Shown: positions 7,717 to 16,326 of the stretch, one piece after another
Layout: every line of letters starts with the position of its first letter
Numbering within the stretch: position 1 is the first letter of the stretch
DNA from: Roseiflexus sp.
Lineage (GTDB): Bacteria; Chloroflexota; Chloroflexia; Chloroflexales; Roseiflexaceae
Assembly: GCA_017743475.1 (NCBI GenBank)
Contig: JAGHYV010000036.1
Coordinates: 1-44,948, forward strand
DNA: 44,948 nt
Direction of reading: 5' to 3'
Translations under genes and position numbers: made by a program
The notes under the pieces: model-generated
Told to the model about the DNA's origin: nothing
Database searches by the model: none
The model's input: only the letters and a program-made list of their open reading frames with translations

Positions 7717-7748
7717 ATCCCCGCCCATACTTGGGCGGGGATTTTGTT
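7717..7748 (+). terminator. Rho-independent terminator after the SWIM gene
   Basis: An 11-bp perfect stem (ATCCCCGCCCA 7717-7727 with TGGGCGGGGAT 7732-7742) has a 4-base loop and is followed by TTTTGTT. Confidence 0.9.
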
Positions 7749-7763
7749 ATGAAAGGAGAACGA

Positions 7764-8486
7764 ATGACCCTGGTTATCGCTCATCGCGGCGCATCAGCCT
7801 ACGCGCCAGAGAATACACTGCGCGCATTTGAACTTGCCGTGCGTCAGGGCGCCGATATGTGCGAACTGGATGTGCAGCGAACAGCGGACGGCGTGCTAGT
7901 GGTGTTTCATGATGATACAACAGACCGTTGGGAGGCGCAGGGACGACCGGTAGCGCACTGCACCCTCGCCGATCTGCGTCGGCTCGACATTGGCGGCGAA
8001 CGTGTCGCAACTCTGGTTGAGGTGTGCGCATTCGCGCGCGAATGTGGATTACAGTTGAATGTTGAGATCAAAGGCATCGGTATTGGCGGCGAGGTGGTGC
8101 GTCTGTTACGCAACGAACGGGTGATCGACCAGGTGCTGATTTCATCATTCTGGCCCGCAGCACTGGCTGAGGTGGCTGCTGTTGCACCCGATCTGCCGCG
8201 CGCCTATCTGATGGGCATCCCCACCCTTCGCCCCGATGTGCGCCTGCGCGAAAGCTGGCCCTTCCTGGATCTCAAGAAAGCCGGGGTTGTGGCATGGCAC
8301 CCTGCGTATCAGATTCCGTTGCTTGATCACATCCTGCCGCTCGTGCGTCGTGCGGGGTACCGCGTCAATGTCTGGACGGTCAACGATCCCGATGAGATGC
8401 GGCGCTTTGTGTTGCTCGGCGCCGATGGAATCATCACCGACGCGCCTGATGTGCTGCGGCGCGTGCTGAACACACACTTGACGTAA
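7764..8486 (+). CDS. ugpQ: Glycerophosphodiester phosphodiesterase (GDPD)
   Basis: It hydrolyses glycerophosphodiesters, the deacylated phospholipid headgroups, to glycerol 3-phosphate and an alcohol. The 240-aa TIM-barrel protein starts LVIAHRGASAYAPENTLRAF (catalytic HRG and the ENT motif). It continues with CELDVQRTADGVLVVFHDD (metal-binding E and D, catalytic His), LNVEIKG and, near the end, VNVWTVNDPDEM. There is no signal peptide, so it is the short cytosolic UgpQ type rather than secreted GlpQ. AAAGGAG (7752-7758) lies 5 bases before ATG 7764; an earlier GTG-type start would sit inside the preceding terminator. Its own promoter is not obvious. Confidence 0.9.
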   Translation: MTLVIAHRGASAYAPENTLRAFELAVRQGADMCELDVQRTADGVLVVFHDDTTDRWEAQGRPVAHCTLADLRRLDIGGERVATLVEVCAFARECGLQLNVEIKGIGIGGEVVRLLRNERVIDQVLISSFWPAALAEVAAVAPDLPRAYLMGIPTLRPDVRLRESWPFLDLKKAGVVAWHPAYQIPLLDHILPLVRRAGYRVNVWTVNDPDEMRRFVLLGADGIITDAPDVLRRVLNTHLT

Positions 8487-8582
8487 TTAACGTGATCGTT
8501 TATATTCGGTAAACGGTGAGTGTACGCTCGCTCAATTGGCACATGTTTGTAACGACGTAGTAACCAATGGCGCACCATTCGT

Positions 8583-8611
8583 TTGCAATTTTTAACACCT
8601 TATGGTACACT
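8583..8611 (+). promoter_or_regulatory. Promoter of the NlpC/P60 gene
   Basis: TTGCAA (8583-8588), 17 bases, then TGG-TACACT (TACACT 8606-8611) form an extended -10 promoter. The leader would be about 110 bases. Confidence 0.65.
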
Positions 8612-8727
8612 CGCCCCGTCGTGCTATCCGTTACTGATATGCTCTGTTTTGTGCGTGGTTCAATCGGTCCTGCAGGATCAGGTTGCACCTAGCGCATGGT
8701 TCAGGGCATACCGCCAGGAGATGCTCT

Positions 8728-10326
8728 ATGATTGAGCAAAGTCATCGGGGTATGACGTCGGACCCATACAGCCTTGAGTCGCTGCAACGACGAGCCCTCG
8801 CCAGACGGCGACAACGAGCATTGTTCACCAGCATCTTTGCAACTCGATGGCAAACAGTTCGGTCTACCTTGTTCACTCATCCTACTTCCCTCCTCTCACG
8901 GATTCCATCTCGTGTTGTACTGCACGCGCTAGTTGCTCTTCTCCTTCCCGTCGCGATGCTGCTGTCGCAGCTTCGCCCTGGTGTGCTGACTCCAACAGTT
9001 TCTGTGCCCGCTGTGCCGCAGGAGGGGAGTGAGTTGACTGTGCCGCTCGCGCCAGTCGATCTTGACGCTGCGATTGGCGATCCGCCGCTTGAAGAGACTG
9101 CCGATCTCCCAGTACCGCTTTCGCTGATTTCACGCAGCGAGGCGCTGGCGCCGATTGTCGTTCCGGCAACGATTGCAGTTGAGCGCGCATTTCTACGCAA
9201 TGGTCCCGGAACCAACTACGATGCAGTCGGGCGTATTTCGGGTGCAACGCCGGTACAGGTCATCGGTCGCTACGGCGACTGGTTCCAGGTTCGCGAACGG
9301 GTTGATGGTCCAATCTACTGGATTTCGGGAGAAGTGCTCACTATCTCAGAAGCAGCGTCGTTCACGCTGTTCGAGGTGCAAGAGAGCGCCATTCCGCCGC
9401 CGCCACCGCCCAAGATCGCAACCGTGCGCGAAGACGGCTTGCAACTACGCGATGGTCCCGGAACGCATTATGTGCCGATCACAAGCCTAAAACGGAACAC
9501 GCAGGTCGAACTGTACGAAATCTATCAGGACTGGTTCCACGTTGGTGCTCCCGGTGGACTGGATGGATGGGTCAAGGCAGAGTTCCTGAATGTCGATCCA
9601 TCTGTGGTCAGGCGCCTGCTTGTTGCCGAAACAATTCCCGATCCGAATCCGGCACTGGTGGGTGTGATCGCTGAGAATAGCGTCAACCTGCGCAAAGGTC
9701 CCGACTCGCGCTATGACCGGGTTGGTCGGATCGATGCTGGCGTGCAGGTCAATCTGATCGGCAAGCATAAGGACTGGTTGCGGGTGCAATTGCCTGACGG
9801 CACGAAAGCCTGGGTATTCCGTGATCTGGTGAACACAACGGCGCATGTGCTGCGACGAGTACCGGTCAGCCGCGACTTCCCGGCGCTGCCGGTGAGTGGC
9901 AGGCGCCCTGGCGCCAGTCCGGGTCTGGCAAACATTGCCGCCAGTGGTGATGTTGCCAGTTTTGCAGTACAGTTTGTGGGAGCGCGCTACCGCTGGGGCG
10001 GCTCAAGCCCATCGACTGGCTTCGATTGCAGTGGTTTCACCAGTTATGTCTATCGTCAGTTTGGTGTCAACCTGCCGCGCAGCGCTGCTGCGCAGTTCAA
10101 CACTGCGTATGGTGCGTCGGTCGGCTCGATGGAAAATCTGGCGCCTGGTGACCTAGTGTTCTTCCGCAATACCGGCAGGCGACGTGGCATCAGTCACGTT
10201 GCCATTTACATCGGCGGCGGGCGTATAGTTCATGCTATGACACCCCGCTACGGCGTGCAGGTGTCGGGCATCTGGGGATCGTACTGGACGTCGCGCTACT
10301 ATGGCGCTATCCGGGTACGCCGGTAA
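8728..10326 (+). CDS. Secreted NlpC/P60 endopeptidase with three bacterial SH3 domains
   Basis: It probably cleaves peptide bonds in peptidoglycan stem peptides. The 532-aa protein has an N-terminal cytoplasmic stretch and a membrane anchor at about residues 62-85 (VVLHALVALLLPVAMLL). Three SH3b wall-binding modules follow, each with an L/RxGPGTxYxxVGR-like signature, at about 150-220, 230-295 and 310-375. The C-terminal NlpC/P60 domain spans about 410-532. Its catalytic Cys434 lies in GFDCSGF and His490 in SHVAIYIGGG. AGGAG at 8716-8720 supports ATG 8728. The gene is monocistronic between its own promoter and a strong terminator. Confidence 0.92.
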   Translation: MIEQSHRGMTSDPYSLESLQRRALARRRQRALFTSIFATRWQTVRSTLFTHPTSLLSRIPSRVVLHALVALLLPVAMLLSQLRPGVLTPTVSVPAVPQEGSELTVPLAPVDLDAAIGDPPLEETADLPVPLSLISRSEALAPIVVPATIAVERAFLRNGPGTNYDAVGRISGATPVQVIGRYGDWFQVRERVDGPIYWISGEVLTISEAASFTLFEVQESAIPPPPPPKIATVREDGLQLRDGPGTHYVPITSLKRNTQVELYEIYQDWFHVGAPGGLDGWVKAEFLNVDPSVVRRLLVAETIPDPNPALVGVIAENSVNLRKGPDSRYDRVGRIDAGVQVNLIGKHKDWLRVQLPDGTKAWVFRDLVNTTAHVLRRVPVSRDFPALPVSGRRPGASPGLANIAASGDVASFAVQFVGARYRWGGSSPSTGFDCSGFTSYVYRQFGVNLPRSAAAQFNTAYGASVGSMENLAPGDLVFFRNTGRRRGISHVAIYIGGGRIVHAMTPRYGVQVSGIWGSYWTSRYYGAIRVRR

Positions 10327-10352
10327 CATTCCCTATTGCGAGAGTGTAATCG

Positions 10353-10383
10353 ACGCCCGTGCAAGAGGTGCACGGGCGTTTTC
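10353..10383 (+). terminator. Rho-independent terminator after the NlpC/P60 gene
   Basis: The 11-bp perfect stem is ACGCCCGTGCA (10353-10363) with TGCACGGGCGT (10369-10379). It has a 5-base loop and is followed by TTTTC. Confidence 0.92.
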
Positions 10384-10415
10384 ACGAGCATTGTCACTCG
10401 TTGATCACATCGCTG

Positions 10416-10424
10416 TGGTACAAT
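10416..10424 (+). promoter_or_regulatory. Extended -10 promoter of the nucleotidyltransferase gene
   Basis: TGG-TACAAT follows directly after the terminator of the previous gene. No -35 is well placed (TTGTCA at 10391 is 22 bases away). Confidence 0.5.
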
Positions 10425-10550
10425 GCGTGACGGTGGCTCGCAGCACGCTGTGTGCTGCATTCGCTTGCACTCTTGTGTTGATTGTTGGGCGATGCTATGG
10501 CGATCTGGCGCACCACGCCCACATTATTCCACAAACGAGGAAATAAACGT

Positions 10551-11618
10551 ATGAAGGGATTGATACTCAGCGGCGGCAAAGGCACACGTCTGCGCCCTAT
10601 CACTTACACCAGCGCCAAGCAACTCGTTCCGGTCGCTAACAAACCAGTGCTCTTTCGGGTCATCGAGACGATCCGCGATGCTGGAGTCGAAGATATCGGC
10701 GTCGTGATCGGCAGCACCGGACCAGAAGTGCGCGCAGCCGTCGGCGATGGCAGTCGCTGGGGAGTGCGCATCACCTACATTGAACAGAACGAGCCACTGG
10801 GTCTGGCGCATGCCGTCAAAATCTCGCGCGATTTTCTGGGGGATGAACGTTTTGTCATGTTCCTGGGGGACAACTGCATTCAGGGAGGGATTGCGCCTCT
10901 ATTGGAGCAATTTGGCGCAAGCGACTTCAACGCGCAGATCGTTCTCAAACAGGTCTCTACACCCGAACAGTACGGCGTCGCTGTGCTCGACGATCGGGGG
11001 CAGATCGTGCGTCTGATCGAAAAACCGCGCCAGCCTCCCTCAGACCTGGCGCTTGTCGGTATCTATATGTTCGACAAAAGCATCTGGGAAGCGGTCGAAG
11101 CGATTCGCCCGTCGTGGCGCGGCGAACTGGAGATTACTGATGCGATCCAGTGGCTGGTGGATCATGGTCGGCGTGTCTTTCCCTACATTCATCGCGGATG
11201 GTGGATCGATACTGGTAAGAAGGATGATATGCTGGAGGCAAATCGGCTGGTGCTGGAAGAAATGCCAGTATCGATCGAAGGGTTTGTCGACCGTGATTCG
11301 CACCTGATCGGGAAGGTGATCATCGAGAAGGGGGCAGAAATCGTCAACAGCACCATTCGGGGACCAGCAATCATCGGTGAACATACGCGCATTATCAATG
11401 CGTATATCGGTCCCTTTACCTCGATCTACCACCACTGCCTGATCGAAAGCGCCGAAATTGAGCACTCGATTGTGCTGGAACACTGCATCATTCGTGATCT
11501 TCCCCACCGACTGGAAGACAGCCTGATCGGACGGTATGTCGAGATCACCCGATCGCCGCGCAAACCGAAAGCATATCGCCTGGTGCTTGGAGATCACTCG
11601 AACGTTGGAGTGCTGTAA
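10551..11618 (+). CDS. rmlA: Glucose-1-phosphate thymidylyltransferase, long form
   Basis: It transfers a nucleotide to a sugar 1-phosphate, giving for example dTDP-glucose for deoxysugar or rhamnose synthesis. The 355-aa protein starts with the nucleotide loop GLILSGGKGTRLRPIT, then the conserved SAKQLVPVANKP. It ends in a left-handed beta-helix of hexapeptide-like repeats (about residues 250-330). That combination matches the long RmlA branch common in Chloroflexota, archaea and actinobacteria. No other rml genes lie nearby, so the sugar is not certain, and a UDP- or dTDP-preferring relative cannot be excluded. The chosen ATG has CGAGGA 9 bases upstream; a GTG/ATG 69 bases earlier is unlikely because it sits in the leader. 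Confidence 0.85.
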   Translation: MKGLILSGGKGTRLRPITYTSAKQLVPVANKPVLFRVIETIRDAGVEDIGVVIGSTGPEVRAAVGDGSRWGVRITYIEQNEPLGLAHAVKISRDFLGDERFVMFLGDNCIQGGIAPLLEQFGASDFNAQIVLKQVSTPEQYGVAVLDDRGQIVRLIEKPRQPPSDLALVGIYMFDKSIWEAVEAIRPSWRGELEITDAIQWLVDHGRRVFPYIHRGWWIDTGKKDDMLEANRLVLEEMPVSIEGFVDRDSHLIGKVIIEKGAEIVNSTIRGPAIIGEHTRIINAYIGPFTSIYHHCLIESAEIEHSIVLEHCIIRDLPHRLEDSLIGRYVEITRSPRKPKAYRLVLGDHSNVGVL

Positions 11619-11622
11619 AGGG

Positions 11623-11662
11623 CTGAACGTTCAACGTTGAACATTGAACGTTGAACGTTCAG
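11623..11662. terminator. Perfect 16-bp inverted repeat between convergent genes
   Basis: CTGAACGTTCAACGTT (11623-11638) is exactly complementary to 11647-11662, with an 8-base loop. It lies between the ends of rmlA (plus strand) and glpX (minus strand), so it could end transcription both ways, although there is no T-run. It is built from the same TTGAACGTT repeat unit as at 6311-6365. Confidence 0.6.
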
Positions 11663-11669
11663 TGTGTCC

Positions 11670-12659
11670 CTAGCGGGCGTGAACATAATCGACACCGGAA
11701 ATGCGCATAAGTTTGGCCCAGTCGTGGCGTGACTCGATGAAGCGCACCGTGCCGGAGACAGCGCGCATCACAACCGAGTAGGTGCGCGCGCCGCCGCTGA
11801 AATACCGCACGCCGCGGAGAAACTCGCCGTCGGTGATTCCAGTAGCGGCAAAGAAGACATTCTCACTGCGCACCAGGTCGGATGTGCGATAGACCCGTTC
11901 GAGATCAATCCCATTGGCAGCAGCAAGTGCGCGTTCGTCGTCGTTGCGGGGCCAGAGTTTGCACTGGATCTCACCACCCAGGCATTTCATCGCGCAGGCA
12001 GTGATCACTGCCTCCGGCGCGCCGCCGATCCCCATTAGCATATCAGCGGGCGGATCTTCGATGGCAGTCATGATACCAGCGGAGACATCGCCATGGAGAA
12101 TGAGTTTGATGCGTGCACCAGTCTCGCGGATCTGGCGGATGAGTTCCTTGTGACGCGGTCGATCGAGCACAACGACAGTAATATCTTCGACTTCCTTCTT
12201 AAGCGCGCGTGCAACGTTGCGGATGTTTTCTGAGACCGGCGCGTTGATATCAATCACGCCGCGCGCCTGCGGTCCGACTGCCAGTTTGTCCATATAGGCA
12301 ATGCCCGACCAGTGATAAAGGGATCCACGCTCAGCAATAGCGACGACAGCGATTGCACCGGGCATCCCTTCGGCGAGGAGCGTCGTTCCTTCCACCGGAT
12401 CAACAGCGACATCAACCTCGGGCGGATCGCCAGTGCCAACCTTCTCGCCGACATAGAGCATCGGCGCTTCGTCCTTTTCCCCCTCGCCAATGACCACCAC
12501 ACCATCCATCGGTACGGCGTCAAGCGCAAAACGCATGGCGTCGACGGCAGCCTGATCGGCGGCGTTTTTGTCGCCGCGTCCCATGAAGCGAGCAGCGCGT
12601 AACGCCGCTGCTTCGGTGCAGCGTACCAGATCCATTCCCAAATTTCGTTCGAGACGCAT
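11670..12659 (-). CDS. glpX: Fructose-1,6-bisphosphatase class II
   Basis: It hydrolyses fructose 1,6-bisphosphate to fructose 6-phosphate in gluconeogenesis. In autotrophs the enzyme may also take sedoheptulose bisphosphate. The 329-aa protein has the class II signatures VVIGEGEKDEAPM (GEGEKDEAPM at 58-67) and AVDPVEGTT (DPVEGTT at 87-93), which hold the metal and phosphate. Length is normal for the family. The start at 12659 is supported by AAGGAGG (12672-12666) spaced 6 bases away; a start 42 bases upstream would bury that site. A TGC-TACAAT extended -10 lies upstream at 12736-12728. Confidence 0.93.
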   Translation of the reverse strand: MRLERNLGMDLVRCTEAAALRAARFMGRGDKNAADQAAVDAMRFALDAVPMDGVVVIGEGEKDEAPMLYVGEKVGTGDPPEVDVAVDPVEGTTLLAEGMPGAIAVVAIAERGSLYHWSGIAYMDKLAVGPQARGVIDINAPVSENIRNVARALKKEVEDITVVVLDRPRHKELIRQIRETGARIKLILHGDVSAGIMTAIEDPPADMLMGIGGAPEAVITACAMKCLGGEIQCKLWPRNDDERALAAANGIDLERVYRTSDLVRSENVFFAATGITDGEFLRGVRYFSGGARTYSVVMRAVSGTVRFIESRHDWAKLMRISGVDYVHAR

Positions 12660-12727
12660 CCGCAGCCTCCTTGTGCAGTGAGATCCCGGAAAACCGCGCA
12701 TTGTACGTGGAGAGGAAGTTGTCTATG

Positions 12728-12736
12728 ATTGTAGCA
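12728..12736 (-). promoter_or_regulatory. Extended -10 promoter of glpX
   Basis: On the minus strand this reads TGC-TACAAT, with only a weak -35. It leaves a leader of about 60 bases before the glpX start. Confidence 0.5.
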
Positions 12737-12800
12737 TGACTACACTACTCTGCCTAGCACTTCGGTGATGCAATACGTCTCGATTGTCTCATTATGTCTA

Positions 12801-12827
12801 CTGGCACTCTTCCCTTTTGAGTGCTAA
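12801..12827 (+). promoter_or_regulatory. Second, imperfect CIRCE operator
   Basis: The sequence is CTGGCACTC-N9-GAGTGCTAA. Only two bases of the left half differ from the consensus TTAGCACTC. It lies just upstream of the groES promoter. Confidence 0.7.
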
Positions 12828-12835
12828 AATGGGAC

Positions 12836-12864
12836 TTGACAAAAACAAACGCTTTCGGTAGTAT
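12836..12864 (+). promoter_or_regulatory. groESL promoter
   Basis: TTGACA (12836-12841) and TAGTAT (12859-12864) are 17 bases apart. An alternative TATAAA lies at 12862-12867. The promoter sits between the two CIRCE elements. Confidence 0.7.
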
Positions 12865-12873
12865 AAAAAGCGG

Positions 12874-12900
12874 TTAGCACTCTTCTGTTGAGAGTGCTAA
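12874..12900 (+). promoter_or_regulatory. Perfect CIRCE operator (HrcA binding site)
   Basis: TTAGCACTC (12874-12882), 9 bases, GAGTGCTAA (12892-12900) is the exact consensus, placed over the transcription start. HrcA repression of groESL in the absence of heat stress is the known role. Confidence 0.95.
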
Positions 12901-12948
12901 CCGCTTCAGTTATCTCACCTGATCGATATCGAAGGAGGTTGCACAGAT

Positions 12949-13254
12949 ATGGGCACGGATTTCCGCGTCCGGCCGCTCGCAGACCGTGTTGTTGTCAAGC
13001 CGGTTGAGCGCGAAGAGAAGACCAAGGGCGGCATTTATCTGCCGGATACTGCCAGCAAAGAGCGCCCAATGGAGGGTACAGTGCTGGCGGTCGGTGAGGG
13101 GCGCATCGATGACAACGGCAAGCGCATTCCAATGAATGTCAAGCCCGGTGACCGCGTGGTTTTCGCCAAGTACAGCGGCACTGAATTCAAGATCGATGAT
13201 GTTGAGTACCTCATTCTTTCGGAGAAGGACATTCTGGGCATCATTCAGGAGTAA
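12949..13254 (+). CDS. groES: GroES co-chaperonin
   Basis: This is the 10-kDa lid of the GroEL folding chamber. The 101-aa sequence has the typical [14 protein letters not shown] start, [14 protein letters not shown]-like mobile loop and [18 protein letters not shown] (12932-12939) precedes ATG 12949. It is first in the groES-groEL operon under the double CIRCE promoter; groEL starts 61 bases after its stop. Confidence 0.98.
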   Translation: MGTDFRVRPLADRVVVKPVEREEKTKGGIYLPDTASKERPMEGTVLAVGEGRIDDNGKRIPMNVKPGDRVVFAKYSGTEFKIDDVEYLILSEKDILGIIQE

Positions 13255-13315
13255 CGCTGGCTGTATCGTATAGTCGTCAGGCGATCATCAGTCTGATCAG
13301 GAGGATAGAACTCCC

Positions 13316-14953
13316 ATGCCAAAGCAGCTGTATTTCAACGAAGATGCGCGTCGCGCCCTCAAGCGGGGCGTTGATATTGTTGCCGACGCAGTCAAGACAA
13401 CCCTTGGTCCCCGTGGGCGCAATGTTTCGATCGATAAGAAGTTCGGTGCGCCGACCGTGACCCACGATGGTGTGACGGTCGCCAAGGAGATTGAACTGAA
13501 GGACCCCTTCGAGAACATGGGTGCGCGCCTGCTCGTCGAAGTCGCTACCAAGACGAACGATGTCGTTGGTGACGGTACGACGACGGCGACCGTTCTGGCG
13601 CAGTCGATTGTCAACGAGGGGTTGAAAATGGTTGCCGCTGGTGCCAACCCCATGTTGATCAAGCGTGGTCTCGATAAGGCGGTCGAAGCGGTTGTCGCCG
13701 AGTTGAAGAGCGCTGCCATCCCGGTGCGCGACCGCGCCGATATTGCGCACGTCGCTGCAATTTCGGCAGCCGATAGCGAGATTGGCGATCTGATCGCCGA
13801 GGTGATGGAGAAGGTCGGCAAGGATGGTGTGATTACGGTCGAGGAAAGCAAGGGTATTGCCTTCGAGAAGGAATACACCGAAGGTATGCAGATCGACCGT
13901 GGCTACATCTCGCCCTACTTCGTCACCAACCCAGAGCGAATGGAAGCGGAACTCGAGGACCCCTACATTTTGATCACCGATAAGAAGATCAGCAGCATCC
14001 AGGACATTCTGCCGGTGCTGGAGAAAGCGTTGCAGGTGACCAAGAACCTGGTGATCATCGCCGAGGATGTCGATGGTGAGGCGCTGGCGACCCTGGTGGT
14101 CAACAAACTGCGCGGCACACTCAATGCGCTGGCGGTGAAGGCGCCTGGCTTCGGTGATCGCCGCAAGGCAATGCTCCAGGATATTGCGATTCTGACTGGT
14201 GGCACCCTGATTTCGGAAGAGATCGGTCGCAAACTGGACAGTGCAACGGTCGAAGACCTGGGTCGTGCGCGTCGTGTGGTGTCCGATAAGGACAACACGA
14301 CAATCATTGAGGGTCGCGGCGATGAGCGCGCAATCCGTGCCCGCATCGAGCAGATCCGTGCTCAGATCGAGACAACCACCAGCGACTTCGACCGCGAGAA
14401 ACTGCAGGAGCGTCTGGCGAAACTGGCAGGTGGCGTAGCAGTGCTGAAGGTTGGCGCTGCGACCGAGCCAGAGTTGAAGGAGAAGAAACACCGCGTTGAG
14501 GATGCGCTCTCGACAGCGCGCTCGGCGGTGGAGGAAGGCATTGTGCCTGGCGGCGGCGTGGCGTTGCTCAATGCCATCCCGGCGCTTGACCGTGTTCAGG
14601 TGATGTATGATGACGAGAAGTATGGCGTGCAGATCCTGCGCCGCGCGCTCGAGGAGCCAATGCGTCAGCTGGCACGCAACGCTGGTGAGGATGGCGCGGT
14701 GATCATCGATACAGTGCGCCGCTTGCAAAAGGAAAAGAACGATAAGAATATCGGCTACAACGTGCTGACCGGTGAGTTTGGCAGCATGATCGAGATGGGC
14801 ATCATCGACCCGGTGAAGGTGACCCGCTCGGCAGTGCAGAATGCAGTGTCGATTGCTGGTCTGCTGTTGACCACCGAGGCGCTGATTGCCGATATTCCGG
14901 AGGAGAAGCCAGCGACGCCGACCCCCGGCGGCAGTAGCGGAATGGACTTCTAA
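13316..14953 (+). CDS. groEL: GroEL chaperonin
   Basis: This 60-kDa subunit of the double-ring ATP-driven folding chamber is 545 aa. It shows the nucleotide-binding [29 protein letters not shown] and the late [11 protein letters not shown]. The usual C-terminal GGM repeats are short here (GGSSGMDF). It forms the operon with groES and ends at a strong terminator, so it is a two-gene heat-shock unit. AGGAGG-like GGAGGATAG lies just before the ATG. Confidence 0.98.
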   Translation: MPKQLYFNEDARRALKRGVDIVADAVKTTLGPRGRNVSIDKKFGAPTVTHDGVTVAKEIELKDPFENMGARLLVEVATKTNDVVGDGTTTATVLAQSIVNEGLKMVAAGANPMLIKRGLDKAVEAVVAELKSAAIPVRDRADIAHVAAISAADSEIGDLIAEVMEKVGKDGVITVEESKGIAFEKEYTEGMQIDRGYISPYFVTNPERMEAELEDPYILITDKKISSIQDILPVLEKALQVTKNLVIIAEDVDGEALATLVVNKLRGTLNALAVKAPGFGDRRKAMLQDIAILTGGTLISEEIGRKLDSATVEDLGRARRVVSDKDNTTIIEGRGDERAIRARIEQIRAQIETTTSDFDREKLQERLAKLAGGVAVLKVGAATEPELKEKKHRVEDALSTARSAVEEGIVPGGGVALLNAIPALDRVQVMYDDEKYGVQILRRALEEPMRQLARNAGEDGAVIIDTVRRLQKEKNDKNIGYNVLTGEFGSMIEMGIIDPVKVTRSAVQNAVSIAGLLLTTEALIADIPEEKPATPTPGGSSGMDF

Positions 14954-14987
14954 GAACGGTGCCGTCCGGTCATCAGGCAGTAACCTT

Positions 14988-15031
14988 GAACTGCGGAAGT
15001 TCCACATACTTCCGCAGTTCGATTTTTCTTT
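14988..15031 (+). terminator. Rho-independent terminator of groESL
   Basis: The 13-bp perfect stem is GAACTGCGGAAGT (14988-15000) with ACTTCCGCAGTTC (15008-15020). It has a 7-base loop and is followed by GATTTTTCTTT. Confidence 0.93.
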
Positions 15032-15040
15032 CCGGTACCA

Positions 15041-16231
15041 TCATCGCCACGAACTCAACCAATCGCTCAGCGACACGCGCGGCGCCAGACGCGGCGCAGC
15101 GTCACGGGACAGCGCCAGGTCGCGTACGATTCCGGCGATCTCAAACGCCGCCAGTGGATTTCCAGCGGCACGCGCAGCATCGGCTGCCGCTCGCCGGGCT
15201 TCTGGTTGTTCGATCCAGCGCTGTATTCCGGCGACGAATTGTGCTGCATCTGGTGTGTACTGCGCAGCGCCGCGGCGCACGACGTACTCCAGGTTGCCAG
15301 CTTCCTGGCCAGGTGCAGCGCCGTAGATGAGAAGGGGACGTCCTACTGCCAGCGCTTCGCTAACGCTCAAACCACCAGCTTTGGTGGCGATGATGTCGGC
15401 GGCATACATCATGTCCGCCATTGGAACGAATCCGTAGATGTGGGTTGGATTCCTCCAGGTGCGTGCGCGCAACGTTTCAGCAAGTTCGCGGTTGTGACCT
15501 GTAACGATGGCAAGCTGGAGACGCTCATTCGACTCGTCGGCAGCAATCGACAGTTCCGCCAGCGGACCCACCCCAGCGCCGCCTCCAGAGATAAGCACGG
15601 TGACCAGGTCGGTGCGCCAGCCTAGATCGCGCCGCACGTCTTCTAGCGCAGCACGTGGCGCTGCAAACCGCGGGTGGACTGGAATGCCGACGATCCGTAC
15701 CTGGTGCGGCTTAAGACCGCATCTCAATGCGCGTGTGCGCACCTGCGCATTCGGAACGATGCACAGGTCATCGACCGGCGAGAACCAGGTGTGGTGCACA
15801 TGACCCAGATCGGTCACAACCGTGATCAATCCGGGACGGCCCCGCACCCCGCGATAGGCATCGGCAACCAGTGCAGTAAAGAGCGGATACACGCTGATGA
15901 CCACATCGGGCGTGTGCCGCACAAGCAGTTGTCGCAGCGCATCGCCAATAGCCAGCCCCATTGCGCTGCGCAGGAGCGCGGCATATGCCGCTGCATTGGT
16001 GAGTGCGTGCGCGCGGTCATACCGTTCCGGCGCATGCTGGATAGTTGAAAGGTAGAATGTTTCTGCGTGCCGGAGCAGTGAGGGACTCGATGGTTCATGC
16101 AACGGATTGGCGATAGTGACCTGCATGCTCTGGCTGTAGTTGTGCAACAGTGCCGCCTCGATCGCCTGCGCGGCGCTCCGGTGTCCGCTCCCCGCGTCCG
16201 TTGTCAGTATCAGGATGCGCACATTGCGCAT
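15041..16231 (-). CDS. MGDG-synthase/MurG-like glycosyltransferase (GT28)
   Basis: It probably transfers a hexose from a nucleotide sugar to diacylglycerol or a similar lipid at the membrane. The 396-aa protein starts RILILTTDAGSGHRSAAQAI, the acceptor-domain signature of MGDG synthase-like enzymes. It ends with the GT28 donor domain (VLISGGGAGVG, then TKAGGLSVSEALAVGRPLL and GQEAGN). The start at 16231 has AGGAGGAG 8 bases upstream; the longer reading of 22 more residues lacks support. Glycolipids of this kind are typical of phototroph membranes, which would suit the organism. The acceptor and sugar are not determinable here. It follows the aminotransferase by about 95 bases on the same strand. 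Confidence 0.8.
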   Translation of the reverse strand: MRNVRILILTTDAGSGHRSAAQAIEAALLHNYSQSMQVTIANPLHEPSSPSLLRHAETFYLSTIQHAPERYDRAHALTNAAAYAALLRSAMGLAIGDALRQLLVRHTPDVVISVYPLFTALVADAYRGVRGRPGLITVVTDLGHVHHTWFSPVDDLCIVPNAQVRTRALRCGLKPHQVRIVGIPVHPRFAAPRAALEDVRRDLGWRTDLVTVLISGGGAGVGPLAELSIAADESNERLQLAIVTGHNRELAETLRARTWRNPTHIYGFVPMADMMYAADIIATKAGGLSVSEALAVGRPLLIYGAAPGQEAGNLEYVVRRGAAQYTPDAAQFVAGIQRWIEQPEARRAAADAARAAGNPLAAFEIAGIVRDLALSRDAAPRLAPRVSLSDWLSSWR

Positions 16232-16326
16232 AAACGTTTCTCCTCCTGTGTGTTCCCGGCAGTTGGTTAGACGTTGACGAAAGGTTAACTGTTTCACACG
16301 GCCATTCTACTGTCAGTACATCGATG

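Noticed and set aside
13277-15007. A 576-aa ORF antisense to groEL
   Set aside because: Long antisense frames are common over GC-rich groEL; it shows no domain or start signal.
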